Source: Plumapathes pennacea (taxonomy: Eukaryota; Cnidaria; Anthozoa; Antipatharia; Myriopathidae). From it: a DNA stretch of 64,000 bases. Position 1 is the first letter of the stretch. Each line of letters starts with the position of its first letter. The notes beneath the pieces were generated by a model. It saw nothing but the letters and a program-made list of their open reading frames with translations, ran no database searches and was not told the DNA's origin. Where the stretch lies: NCBI GenBank assembly GCA_964036295.1, contig OZ038463.1:34053295-34117294 (forward strand). The letters are read 5' to 3'. The translations under genes were made by a program, and so were the position numbers. Shown here piece by piece: positions 17,772-29,664 of this stretch.

Positions 17772-19352
17772 AGCGATAAGTACCATTATGTGTGGATAAC
17801 TTAAGGGTAAAAAAAAGCTTAACTTCCAACTGCTTTGGTCAAGTCCAAGAATGGAGTAAGACAGAGTCAATCAAAGTAATTTCAGTTTGTAAGTAAATCA
17901 GTAAGCCTCCCTACGCCCACCCCCCCACCCCCACCCCCCCCCCCTCCAAAAAAAAAACTAAGCTAAAACAAAACAAAACAAAACAAAACAAAACAAAACA
18001 AAACAAAAACATGTTTGTACACCAGTCTTTGGAATATTCATATTACTTGGGTTAAGAGTAGACAAAACACATCTTGTTGCTAACTGTGATCATTTCTAGA
18101 TAAATTATTATTTGGGAGACTTTGCATGAAATAATATAATTCAGCTTGAGAAGCTGTAAATAATTATGTTACAGCTGTTTTCTCATTATAAAATAATAGA
18201 GTGCTACACATAAATTAATTTCTGGATGACTGTTGGGTCAAGTTTGTTTACTGTGATGCCAATCCTTTTTATTTCTGAAGTGGCGAATGTGGGTCAAGTT
18301 TCTGAGCTTGCAAAGGTTCTGGGATCATTGCGGGGGATTTGGAAGTCACTGATAGAGTGAAGAAGATTGCTGTTTTAAATTGTCTTCCAGTGGTCGTAGG
18401 ATTTTAGTCTTTCCCAGGTACATTGCAGTAGAAGTACAATATTTTTAATGACTTCCATCCCTCTGTAACTGGATCCCAGAAATCTTTATGATACACAAAT
18501 ATTATTTGACCCAATACTTTTACTTCTGAAGTGGAAAATTCAGTTGTATGGCATCTTTTTATCTCAGGTTTGAGTGAACAGACCACAATGTTGCAGGTTT
18601 GTGTCATCCTTGAGCACTAAATTAATATTCAATATATTGTAAATGGCTCCAGGAAACCAAGACTCGGAGTGTTCAGATGTGTTACTTTTGTAAACCATTT
18701 CTTGCAGAACAATAATTATAGCCAGTTAAAAATTTGATCAACGAAACAAATTAAATTAATTAAAGATCTGGGAGCTATAGCAACCAGATTGATATATAAA
18801 TTTACTGAAAATGATCACATTTTGATTATGTGTGAAATGAATGGCAAAAATATAATTATTATTTTGATAACCAGTCAAACTTGATGTATTGATGATTCTG
18901 ACATGAAGAGCAAAGTTCCTATTTCAGACCTGTATTTCAAAATTTCCCCCTTTTGAGACCTGAATACCAAATTTTTTGTCCTATTTCAGACTTAACGTAT
19001 CACAAACCTTTCACCCTACATTTCACACCAATATCAAAATAAGCAAAATCTTCTATCCAGACCAAAGAGAGAAAATCAATACCCTATTTTAGACAAAAAA
19101 ATGCTTTCATAGGTTGAAAAACATACTGTAAAATCCTGGTTATATTTAGCCCAGCTGGAGAAAGTGGGACAGAAATACAGAGTGTGAACAGTAATAATGT
19201 CACTTCTTTGTGCTACACCCCATTCAAATCCACTTTTATTAACACTGTATTGAACAATGTAATACAAACAAAATTAATCAATCAGATTACATTACATTAA
19301 TTTCTATTTATACATGTATGAAGTTCCTAGTCAACAGGATTTAGGAATGCAT
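17772..19352. other. Intergenic between convergent CHDH and LIM genes
   Basis: Contains the 3'UTR of choline dehydrogenase, a C-rich run followed by (AAAAC)n at about 17960-18010, and a diffuse TTTCAGACC-type repeat near 18920-19100. I see no coding exon. The two genes converge on this interval, so both 3' ends lie in it. Confidence 0.5.
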
Positions 19353-20168
19353 CTACTCGGTATAGGCAAACGTGCCAGTGCCACCACCATAGCCATATCC
19401 CTTGGGGCCAAACTTCTTGCCATAGCAGCCTTTGCAGTAGATTTCACCTGTTTAAAGTGGAAAGTATTTGGTAAGCCCTTCATCTGGACAGTGGATTTTC
19501 AGTCATCAGTTAACAAAAGTGCCTTCCCTTTCTGCTTAACAGACCCCCCTACCCCTCCCCCCACCTGATGGATGTGGCATTGAGGCTCTGATATCAAATT
19601 GACCAATTCCAGCCATCACCACATCACCATCACCATATGACTCTTCAGCAGTTACATTAATTGCCTTATCCCATTTCAAGGAAAGGTTGGCAGTCTTTTC
19701 AATAATGTAATTTTTTTATGGTTGTCATGCAAGTTCCCCACATCTGCAGCAACCAGGTTTGGCATCATTTCCCGCTTTTGCATGGTTGATTGTGCAGTTT
19801 CTCATAAAACACTCATGTCTATATAATAAACTGAAAATTACATGGCGGCTTGAAGATATGAATTTTATTTTCTTGTGGTAAAAACAATATTATTTATTCA
19901 CTCGCACAGTGCTGGTTCGTAAAATATCGTTTTTACTACTTGAAAATAAAATTCATATCTTTGTGCCCCTGTATAATATCCTCTATGTACACTGACCTTC
20001 ATGCCCATGGCAAGAGACACTATCCAGACCCTTCTTGCAGTTCTTGCATGTGCTACAAGACTTATGCCATTTTTGCTCAGCCAAGGTTTTGGAGTCGGCA
20101 TGATAGACAGGTTTGTCACAACGGGGGCATTTATCAGGGGATCCACCCCATCTTGGCTTTTCAGACAT
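19353..20168 (-). CDS. Single-LIM CRP/Mlp60A-like protein, copy A
   Basis: Two coding exons on the minus strand: 20168-19997 (start MSEKPRWGG) and 19447-19353 (267 nt, 88 aa). One LIM zinc finger: CPRC, then [11 protein letters not shown], then IYCKGC, giving all eight ligands in canonical spacing, followed by the [10 protein letters not shown] glycine-rich tail and a TFAYTE end. This layout matches muscle LIM protein Mlp60A and the cysteine- and glycine-rich proteins, small actin/alpha-actinin-associated adaptors of cytoskeleton and nucleus. A pyrimidine tract and TTTTAG acceptor just before the ATG imply a noncoding first exon upstream. A paralogue with nearly the same second exon lies about 4 kb upstream (24027-24772). 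Confidence 0.88.
19757..19990. mobile_element. Palindromic MITE family P, truncated copy (LIM A intron)
   Basis: Shares the GGCATCATTTCCCGC, AAAACACTCATGTCTATA and AGATATGAATTTTATTTTC segments with full copies at 24821-25167, 56092-56433 and 58527-58866. An internal inverted pair surrounds a TCACTCGC core. It lies entirely within the single coding intron of LIM copy A (19448-19996). Confidence 0.75.
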
Positions 20169-20343
20169 CCTAAATTACCTAAAAGCCAAACAGGTTGGTG
20201 AGAATATTAATGAGCCAAAAAAATACAGACTTGACATAAGCTGTCTGAGGACAGATTTTCTAATAGCTGCATCTGTGGTAGAATAGCATAGTTCAGTAGA
20301 AATATAATAGTAGCATAGTATAATTAACAATTTCGCCGAAGTG

Positions 20344-20409
20344 GAGGTGAATAGCGGTGGATATTTACCGAGCCGTTTCGGTGAGTTAAATATCCACCGC
20401 TATTCACCG
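20344..20409. repeat. Near-perfect hairpin
   Basis: GGTGAATAGCGGTGGATATTTA pairs with its reverse complement across a loop of about 20 nt (two runs: GGTGAATAGCGGTGG and ATATTTA). It may be the end of a larger foldback reaching about 20625. Confidence 0.6.
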
Positions 20410-23223
20410 ACACTGAGGCGAATAATATTGTTTTAGTATATACCACACAATAGCCAACTCCCAAATAGCTATTTTATTTCCGATGAAAGTGGGCAAAAAT
20501 TGGGTTCGTGTGCCATTTTGTTTTACCGGAAGCCGCTGGGAGGTGAATAGTACTTGATATTCCAAGACTGAGGAGCCAATCAGAGCATGCAAAGAGCACT
20601 ATTCACTTGTGTGGTATATACAAATACAAGTTAATTGTATAGTACTAATAGTATTGTTGCATAACATTGTGTGGTACACAGTCATTGTATGGCAGCAGTG
20701 TAGATGGTAAAGTGTGTATATATAATATAGTGGTAAATGCAGTAATGCTAGAGAACAATCTCAACTTTGTCAAAGTCTATTTATTTCACAATCACGTCTA
20801 CTCTTTGTTTCCCATTCATAAATATCACTTAGATTTTCTTGCCCTGGTGATTCAGTGTGTTGATGTTTACATAATATTAATTAATAATATTTATTCATTA
20901 TTAAGCTGAATAACTGAAGACAGTGAATATTTATATTTGGCATAGATATTTAAAAACAGACTCAGCAAGATCTTGTATGAGCGTGCCAAAAGTGTCAAGC
21001 AACAAGTTTTAAATTTCTTTCTCAAAATAAAGAAACACTGTCCAGGCAGTACATCATGTTAAAATATTACTGGTTGGACAACTGATCAATACTATTGTGT
21101 CGGAATAATACCTTGCTAAACTTTTTAAATAAATCTGTGCGTTCGAAGGAATTTATTAAACAAACAGATCTTGAAGCACCTAAAGAGAATTAATCGTTAC
21201 TGTTCCTATTCTCAAGTCGTGGTCACTGGAATTCTAGCAGTTCGCGGCTGACAGTTAATCTGACGCAGAACAATATATTATCGACTGTAGGTAGCCAGTA
21301 TTAAACTTAGGCAAAAATCACTGGAATAACTTCAAGTGAAAGCGCAACAATTAATATGCTGCAGCGATTACTGTTTAATTAACAATCTCACTGCGGGAAA
21401 ATCGAAGGAGGCATGCCAGACACTAACTCGCAAATACACTACATGTACTTACAGTAATTGTGCTAACACCAGTACAGCCCAACACTTTGAAGAGAAGACT
21501 TCTTTCGTATGAATAATGATCTGAGCGTCTAACCGAGTACTTATCTGAGTAGACTCTTTTCCTAATTTGGCAAAGTCGAGTGCTGTAACCAATACTTCTC
21601 TTATATGGGCGAGGAATGTCAAAAATGCAGAATTTCCGAAAACGCTAGAAAAATATGGTACCCATTTAAACCGTGTGAAGCCCCTTGTTTAGAAAAATAG
21701 ACGATTAAGCTTTTGGGGAAGTTCTCCACATGACATAATTTCCGACGTCATTTGATATTGGGCATTTTAAAAGAAAAACATTGCAGACCATTGTAGCAGC
21801 TGTTGGGAGCAGTGACACAAATGCGGAAGATGTATGGCAAAATCATTTTCCTTTCTGACAGTGAGCATTTCGTTTTCATATTACCTTGAACGTGGTTTTA
21901 TACAATCTTTGCAGTCTTATTGTACAAAATCGAGTCGGGAGGAATGTACTTAAGCGGCCATTAAACGGGCACCGCATACTTCGTACCTGAAGCCCCTTAA
22001 GAAGTTCATGGACTGCACTTGCGATATTTGCCCCAAACCAAAATGTAGCTATGCAAATAACCTTTTCAAATCACTGATAACTTCGCACTCACCTTCAAAA
22101 AAACAAGCGAAAAACCTTTGTGGGTGCAGCAAACCCTTTTACAGCCAACATTCAGTGTCCACTGTTGGAAATGGGCCGGTCAAATATTTGTCTTGACCCC
22201 CTAGAGGCAGATTTGACGGCGGGGAGAGTTTGAGCAGTCTGTCAATCCTAAGGTATGTTATTCATTTGGCAGTTTTACCAAGACGGAAATGACTGGTGCA
22301 GACACAACAGAGGTTCTCCCGGCTTCTTGAAATGTGTATCATTACTTCTTCTAGCTTTCAAAGCAATAGCAGAGTTAAAACGAACGAACAGCTAAAAGCA
22401 ATTTTCACGCAAGCACTGTCACGCACGCAAACAAAACAAAGTCACGGAATGCGATAAATATCAAGATTGAAAGAGATAACCGATTTGTTAATGGACAATG
22501 ATGGAGCAATATTCTTAAAAGCAGTTCTAAATGACCAGGGTGAAGGATTTCAAAGATTGGACCATTTTTCGTTCATGTTTCGCTATTCGTGGAATTACAA
22601 ATTGTTACCAAAATCGGCCAATTTCGGATATAAAAACACTTATGTAATTAAAACTGAGAAGCTTAACATTTCTTGCGTTTTTGTCAAACAAATTATGATC
22701 GACAGCTTATACTGGGCACTCTGCAGCCTGTATGTCACTAAAGTCGCCAGGATTTGCATGATGGCATTCGGACTCATCATCTGTTGCAGTTCAGCTCCAA
22801 CCAGCCAACTTCCTTCCTTGAGCAGTATTAGCGCCGACACGAATTTTAAAAGGTATGGCTTCCTTGAATTATCATTCCTTCTATTCCTGATTTATAGAAC
22901 AGAAGCTTTCTTTTCAAGAGTGTCAAGTGTTTTTTTTTTCCTTTGAGCTGCCGTTAAACTAAATTTTATAGCTATGAAGCTAGCGTTGGTCAGAACACCC
23001 GGACTGAAACTGACAAGTTTCTTTTAGATCACACGCAATATATTTTTGTTCCCATTCAACTACCGATAAACTATACGTTCGGACGTGTGAGAAAAATGCC
23101 GTGAAATCTAAAGGCTGGTTCACAAAGAGTAAAACAAGGCGCAAGCAAACGATTCAATGGTAGCAAGAAAGTGCGAACCCAAGCGCAAGAATGAAATCTT
23201 TTCAATTCCTTGTACTTCCTAAT

Positions 23224-23705
23224 CCCCCGGGGGGGAGGTACCCCCAGAATTTGGGCGGGAGTGTGCCGTCGGGGGATTGAAAACCCTTACCCGATTTCAG
23301 ACCAAAATATTCGATTTTCGACCGTTTCTCACACCATAATTTGCGATTTTCGACCATACAGTGGAACCTCCATTAGGGGACACCCTCGGAACAAGGAAAA
23401 GTGTCCCCTGGATGGAGGTGTCCCTTGAATGGAGGTAATCAATAGAAGGATTATATGAGCATTTTTTTTTCGGGACAAGGACAAGTGTCCCCTTAAGGGA
23501 TGTGTCCCCTTCCTTGGAGGTGTCCCAAAGTAGAGGTTCCACTGTATTTTAGACCAAAATGTGCAAATGTCGACCCTATGTCAAAATCTCCTACCCTATT
23601 CCAGACCAAATGCTCAAAATTGATACCCTGTTTCAGACAGTAAAATGCAAAAGATAAGCTTTAGGGTGGCACATTACCTATATATAGGAGTATCTCCCCT
23701 GGTTA
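23224..23705. repeat. Interspersed repeat with nested pogo-type MITE (23359-23544)
   Basis: The host repeat (TTTCAGACCAAAATATTCG... GGGTGGCACATTACC) reappears at about 60320-60590. It is interrupted by a 186-bp element with termini CAGTGGAACCTCC / GGTTCCACTG and TA on each side (23357-23358 and 23545-23546), the Tc1/pogo arrangement. The copy at 60320-60590 lacks this insertion, so the order of events is clear. Confidence 0.75.
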
Positions 23706-24026
23706 CTAACTTTGACCTCCTACAAGGTCAATTTTTGAAATAAGCCCTCCCCCACTCTCCAACAAGATAAATTTTCAAAAAGCCTTAAAAGCATTTACTT
23801 AAGGTCATGTGACCTACTCTTGAAATGACTGTTTGGAATGCAGGGCAAGCTATCAAATAAATGACAAGTCACTTACCTTATTGTAGAACACTTTTATTTT
23901 AGAAAGATAAATTCTACAGCTACACATTGAAGCAAGATTAGTTATGTGCACATATGGTCTTGAATGAAGATCAGTGCACCCTCACTGTGTCTATGGAGTT
24001 CTAATCAACAGGATTTAGGAATGCAT

Positions 24027-24772
24027 CTACTCGGTATAGGCAAATGTGCCAGCTCCACCACCATAGCCATATCCCTTAGGGCCAAACTTCTTGCCATAGC
24101 AACCTTTGCAGTAGATTTCACCTGTTTCATTCAAAACATGCTTTAGAAATATCTAAAACAGGATGCGGATCAACCTGATCAAAGCAGTAAATAACTAAAG
24201 TGCCACAAGAAAAAAACAAATTCAAACTAAATACCTGTCCACCTATATACCCGCTAACTCCTAAGATTTATTGCCAACTTCATTTTTGTTGTTGTTTTTA
24301 TTCCTTCATTCAGACTCTTTTTTGGCTTTAATTTTTGTGAAAGAGTTCATTTTAAAAATTTGGTACCCCAATAAGTACCCTCCCAGGGGACGAATGGATC
24401 GAACTTTGTCAAATTTAAAAGAAGTTCCAAGAATCCAAGAATGGGAAATGTGTCCAGAAGTTCCAGAATATTACAATATATATCCACACCCCACCTTGGA
24501 GGGACTTGGGAATTCTGAGGGGTGGGTAAGGGGTGGAATCTTGAAACTGAAAATTTAATGGATGGGGGTGTCAACATCTTATAATCTGTATTGTTCTTAC
24601 CTTCATGGTCATTACAAGTCACACTATCTAATTTCTTTTTACATTCCTTGCAGGTGTCACACCCTCCGGTCTTGTGATATGATTTACTGCCCAGCTTCAC
24701 CTCCTCTGCTTTGTAAACTGTTTTACCGCAGCGACCACATTTCTCACCAGATGAACCAAACTTGGGAGGCAT
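24027..24772 (-). CDS. Single-LIM CRP/Mlp60A-like protein, copy B
   Basis: Two coding exons on the minus strand: 24772-24601 (start MPPKFGSSGEKC) and 24121-24027 (88 aa). The intron falls at the same codon as in copy A. The LIM finger is CGRC ... YHKTGGCDTCKEC ... IYCKGC, with the same glycine-rich tail. The His-to-Cys spacing is four residues (H-KTGG-C) instead of the canonical two, while the remaining ligands are regular. The first exons of A and B have diverged strongly, but the second exons differ at only about 5 of 98 bases. A tandem duplicate with cytoskeletal or muscle-type function is inferred from family membership. Confidence 0.87.
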
Positions 24773-24820
24773 ACTTTAATTTCCCTGGTGATGGAAAGTG
24801 AATACCATACTTTTTATTAT

Positions 24821-25167
24821 TATATAGACACGAGTGTTTTACTGGAAAATATACCGTGCGTAAAATCCATACGAAACTACATCGGGACCCGAGTGGCGTA
24901 TTTTCCATATCCTCACTAGTGAGGATATCATTGGCATCATTTCCCGCTTTTGCACGGTTGTTTGTGCAATTTCTCGTAAAACACTCGTGTCTAATACAAT
25001 AAAAAGAAAATTACATGGCGGCTTGAATTAAAATATGGATTTTATTTTCTCGTGGTAAAAACAATATTTTACTCACTCGCGAAGCGCTCGTTCGTAAAAT
25101 ATTGTTTTTGCCACTCGAAAATAAAATTCATATCTTCGCGCCGCCGTGTGTAATATCCTCTGTATAT
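24821..25167. mobile_element. Palindromic MITE family P, full copy
   Basis: About 347 bp from TATATAGACACGAGTG to GTGTAATATCCTC. Two internal palindromic blocks: one around CCTCACTAGTGAGG and one around the CACTCGCGAAGCGCTCG core, flanked by inverted AAACAATATTTTA and AAAATAAAAT tracts. The same structure occurs at 56092-56433 and 58527-58866. Confidence 0.8.
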
Positions 25168-26489
25168 TTAAATGCTAATACACAACTCTGTACATACAGT
25201 AGGTTCAAGCTAGTATAGAGTGATCACAGGCAAACTAGAATATTTCCTGTCACTATTATAGTAATAGCATAATAAAAATGCATGATCTTCAGTATGGAGG
25301 AAATGACATGTTCCCAAATGCTGAATCAGGTTTCAATGAAAATGCCAGTGAAGTATGGGAAAAAGCTTGCCAACTCAGCTGTCGTTGATTGTTATTTCTT
25401 TAAACTCAGTATAAACTTGGCTTCAATTTGATGCCAAAGAAATTACAGCTAGACTAACTAGCCATGCAAGTTCAATACAGCACACTTGGCAAAAAAGTTG
25501 AGTCCTGTAAGTCAATTCCACACTGACAGACCTGACACAGCATCAAAAGAATTATGTTTATGATCTCCGTTTGAAGCTCAGTTGCGAGTGAACTGCGAAC
25601 TTCTCAGAACCACTACCTTTAGTATCATGTTTCCTCGCCAAAAGTAGTTTTTTGTTTATTTCCATGATGCTAACATGCTCTGATGTAGTGGTATGAAAAT
25701 TACCAATAATGCAACCATATTATATAAATACTAGCGGGACCCCCGTAAAATACTGTCTTTTTTCCATTTTGAATTCCATTTTGAGCATCTCGAACGCAGT
25801 TTGCAGTGTCCAAGTACAAACTTCTGTAGTGCTTTTACCACTCAACTGTACTCGACTCGTCAAACCACCGATTCATCGACATCAAAATCTCGCTGTAGTA
25901 CATGTACCACTCAGTGAATCGCAGATCAATCGACATCAAAATTTTCCCTTTTTTGGAAATTCTTTTCTTTCTCTTCTCCTTTTTGTATTCAATTTCGAGC
26001 ATCTCAAACAGTCTACCGTGTCAAAGTACATATGCCCCTGTAGTTGCATGTGCCACTCGATCATACTTGACTCGTCGAACCACCAATCGTCCAACATCAA
26101 AATCTTCCTGTTTTTCGAACATGCGGCAGCATCACTCCGCCATCCAGACACCTGAAATTCTTCTTCTTAACTCAAATGGAACTCTCACCTTCAGTAATCG
26201 CGTCCCGTGGGCTTGGTTGAAAGGCAACAGTCAAGAAGATTTCTGGCTTGCTTGTGCCGGTGATTCAATTCGAATTGATGATATCGTAATATTATGACTA
26301 ACAATCGTACGCGAGCGTCAGAAACTCAAACCACGACATTATCTAATTACCGGTTTAATTTGTTGCGTCATAAATCGAAATTAACAATTTGTTACACACA
26401 CACACACACATGAGCCGAGGTCAGTGGTTGCTAAGCGTATTATTATATAGAGATGTCATTTCAGCATATTAAACCTAATGTATAATTAA

Positions 26490-26690
26490 TGCTCACTCCC
26501 AAGCTCAAAATGCAATTTCTCCCAACCATAATATGAGAAAATGTATGAGTGATGAAAAGAGAATTTGTGTTTTAATCAGCTTTCATTTGAGCAAGGTGTC
26601 AAATGCCAAAAATTATCCATACTGTGTGATGTATCTATGATGGGAGACTGAAAAGAGAAAATGGAAGTTAATCACTCAAGTACTTGAATG
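26490..26690. repeat. TTAA-type MITE, degenerate copy
   Basis: Family consensus segments CACTCCCAAGCTCAAAATGC, TGAGTGATGAAAAGAG and TTTGAGCAAGGTGTCAAATG appear in order. The right terminus is eroded. Confidence 0.6.
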
Positions 26691-27598
26691 TATGCATCTG
26701 TATGTATTTATATGTATATATATATGATATAAAATTCAGCATGTTGACAACATCATTCTCTTGTCTCTCACACTACATCAAAAATGCACACAGAACTACA
26801 AACATTTCAACAGGATTTACATCTTCACTTTGTGCATAAAACCATAAAATAGAGTGCATAAATTGTATTATACCAACATTTCTTTAATACCTGTTTAAAA
26901 TGTTCCTTTATCCACGTGGTAATATTAATTAACTAAGACCGTGATAACGAAGTGAATTAAAGCAGCCTTTGTGTGAGGATGTGAAGCTAGATTGTTTCGC
27001 TTTCCTGAACCCAGCATATACCGTAAGCTATCTGAATAATTACATTCGCTGCACGGACCTACAGAATCAAATGCCAAAGTTTAGCTCTCTATGTTTTACT
27101 GATGGTGATATAGGATACACTAGAATTCGAGAACCGCGAGGAATGACCGAACCCAAGAGTGAAAATATTAGGGCGTGAAAAAAAATGGCCAATTGAGGTG
27201 TGTGGTTTAGTGACGCAGATCAACTTCGTTTTAGGTTGATTTTATACCTACCAATTTATCTCACCGCTCGAAAGTGGATCTGCAGGGGAAAGATCTTCAC
27301 TTCGTCTGACAGTTACGACGCCCACACAAGCAAACCAGAACTCGTAAATGGTATGTCAATCAACAATATCAGGTCGAGAGAATTAGTTGCCTGACTAGGG
27401 AGGGACTGGGGATATGAGTGCTACTGTTCTTTTCCTTTATGTTTTGTAGGAGGGGTGGGGTGGGGAATAAAAAGCAAAGCTTCAGTGTGTGCCACAAGAG
27501 CTGTATATTGCGATGAGAGTTCGTGGTGTAAATGATTATCTATCGGTGTGAGACTTGTTTTAGCCATCAACCCTTCGGCTCAGTCGCCAGCCGTCAAC

Positions 27599-27755
27599 GT
27601 TTCGGCGCCCGCGATGGTTGCGGATTGCGGGCGCCGAAACGTCGGCGGCTTTCGGTGTCACAGCGGATTTCATCCCCCCGCGGATTTTATCCCCTCTCGC
27701 GGATTTTATCCCCCTGGATAGATTTCATCCCCTCTCGCGGATTTTATACCCCCGT
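27599..27755. repeat. GC-rich palindrome followed by CGCGGATTTTATCCCC tandem repeat
   Basis: GTTTCGGCGCCCGC (27599 on) pairs with GCGGGCGCCGAAAC (to 27643). It is followed by four to five degenerate GCGGATTT(T/C)ATCCCC units separated by CTCT or CTGGATA. It is noncoding as far as I can tell. Confidence 0.6.
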
Positions 27756-27807
27756 CATTTGTTGGACAAGTCAAACCCGTTGACGTACTGCAATCTATAC
27801 CCTCTTA

Positions 27808-27969
27808 AGCCTTGTCCTCACTAGCGCATAAGCATAAGCATAAGCATAAGCATAAGCATAAGCATAAGAATAAGAGAGCGACAGTGGCGACATAAGCATA
27901 AGCATAAGGAACGAACATGTTTGATCCTTATGCTTATGCTTATGCTTATGCGCTAGTGAGGACAAGGCT
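27808..27969. mobile_element. Foldback MITE with (CATAAG)n arms
   Basis: 162-bp element with inverted termini AGCCTTGTCCTCACTAGCGC / GCGCTAGTGAGGACAAGGCT, flanked by TTA on both sides (27805-27807 and 27970-27972). The arms continue as CATAAG hexamer repeats on the left and CTTATG on the right. The TTA duplication suggests mobilisation by PIF/Harbinger. Confidence 0.75.
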
Positions 27970-28219
27970 TTAACGGACACCCTTCTAAGACGGACATCTG
28001 GTATAAGCAGTCCCCGCTTCTTCTTTGGTCATTTAGTCTAACTGAACTCTTTCTAAGACAGACAACTCTCTAAAACGGACAGCTGGAACTGGTCCCGAGG
28101 ATATCCGTCTTAGAAAGAACTGTACAAACAAAAAAAACCTTTCAATATATTAGGTAGTTCTAACGGCCTCTATAACATCCTACTCATCACAAACATATAG
28201 TTTACCGACACTAAACCTA

Positions 28220-28480
28220 CAATCCTGGCAAAAAGTCGTGAGACACTTAGCCTTTCATCTAAAAATTATGACACGTTCCCTCTTCCCGCCCCCCTCCCCC
28301 CTTACAATGTTGAATAAATGTGCTCAAAGTGCACTCCCTTTAAGCAACATTGTATGGGGGGGAGGGGGAGGGGGGAGGACTACGTTTCGGAAACAAGAGC
28401 CGCTTTCGTTGTTCAACAAGGAGTGGTGGTGAAAACATAGCATTTTTTCAGAGTATCCCACATACTTTTGGCCAGGATTG
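28220..28480. mobile_element. Tc1/mariner-type MITE, copy 2
   Basis: Same element as 8401-8653, with TA at 28218-28219 and 28481-28482 and matching termini and internal blocks. It differs by a longer G-rich run and a slightly different 3' part. Confidence 0.85.
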
Positions 28481-29293
28481 TAGCACATACCAGTCAGATT
28501 TTATAAGTTTCAGAGTCTTTTCGTTTTTCAAAACTATTCCGAAAAGGCCTGGTTAAAGGGACTCCTAAGTTCATCTAAGTTTTCTAATTGCGTTCAACTC
28601 AACTTGGGTCCAGCTAGTCAAATGTACATCTACGTAGATGCAAGGTTTTTAATCGTTTGGCTAGCATAATGTATTTTACCTGCTTTTATAGTCATGGAAA
28701 GTGGGACTGAATTTCTTCAGTGCAACTTGCGAGTCCGTTTGGCCAGGACTTTGCAGTTTGATGGTGCCTGCACCTTACCCAAAATCAATAATAACAAATG
28801 AGCTATACTCAGTGAAACTGATCTTCACAGTTGTTGCAGGGTTTTTAACAGGATTCGAAACCCATTAACCTCCACGATACTAGCCTGTTCCAGGCTCTCT
28901 GTAGCAAGACACGAAGTACTGGGGCGGTCTTTCGCGCCTTTTCTGTACCATACTTCAAAGTATGCTGGTGTGATACTCTATACCACTAATAGAGCTATAA
29001 ATCCTTGGGAACTAAAAAATAAATCTAAAACATTAACTAATATATTGTTGGTGTTATTAAAACGTTATCAAAGTATAAGATTTCATAATAAGAAATATCT
29101 TTCTCACGGGCACTGATATCAGTGCTCACACTAACAAAAATGACCCATAGTTTCTTAAACAAATTTACAACAGAGAGAAAAGTTAGCATTCTAAGCCTAA
29201 TAATTAGGAACGCTAATAACTATTGTTCAAGACGCAAACAAACTGGGACCCACTGTCTAATAACATTTAAATTTACAACAGAGCTGATCAGAG

Positions 29294-29633
29294 TTAAACG
29301 TCTATTGTGCCTGAGTCGTTATTTGCAAACTCTCGTGCTGACGAGAATATCTCTGCATCCTTCGGCTTAACTTTCACGTCGATCACGATCTTCTGGAATT
29401 CTTTGTAGTAGGTCAAGAAAAAGAGAAGGAAAGAGATTCCCATGATCCATTCACTAAAAGTACTGACCAGATGTGCAGAGTAGCCCTGCCAAGAAATAGA
29501 AGTGACGTCATTCGATATGGTGTTCCGATTGGTGGGAAAACCCGACTCACAAGCCCGCTCGCAAATTCGTTTTTTGCTTTTTAGTTTTTGTTTAGTTTTG
29601 TTTTGTTTAGTTTAGTTTAGTTTAGTTTAGTTT

Positions 29634-29664
<31 letters not shown>

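Larger units (their letters stand above)
20169..24026. other. Intergenic and 5' region of LIM copy A
   Basis: Expected to hold the noncoding first exon and promoter of LIM copy A (transcription leftward), which I could not place. A strong hairpin lies at 20344-20409, and a 480-bp interspersed repeat (23224-23705) carries a nested pogo-type MITE. The open frame 22467-22946 has no ATG at its start and no recognisable domain, so I do not call it. Confidence 0.4.
24773..29293. other. Repeat-rich intergenic block
   Basis: Between LIM copy B and the DRAM-like gene. Contains MITEs (24821-25167, 26490-26690, 27808-27969, 28220-28480), an unidentified interspersed stretch of about 720 bp (about 25720-26450) and a tandem CGCGGATTTTATCCCC repeat (27657-27755). 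I find no exon with both splice signals and a recognisable protein. Confidence 0.5.

Noticed and set aside
22467..22946. 159-codon ORF upstream of LIM copy A
   Set aside because: Begins at TTG and shows no family similarity I can name; length alone is not enough in AT-rich DNA.
24347..24772. 141-codon reading of the LIM copy B first exon
   Set aside because: The tail after HEG is intron; splicing at 24601 gives the conserved EIYCKGC half of the LIM finger.
27599..27643. Hammerhead candidate around GCCGAAACGTC
   Set aside because: GAAACGTC is present but no CTGANGA core is found at the right distance; the match comes from a GC-rich palindrome.
27795..27980. ORF with SYAYAYAYA-type repeats
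   Set aside because: Product of the CATAAG hexamer foldback.
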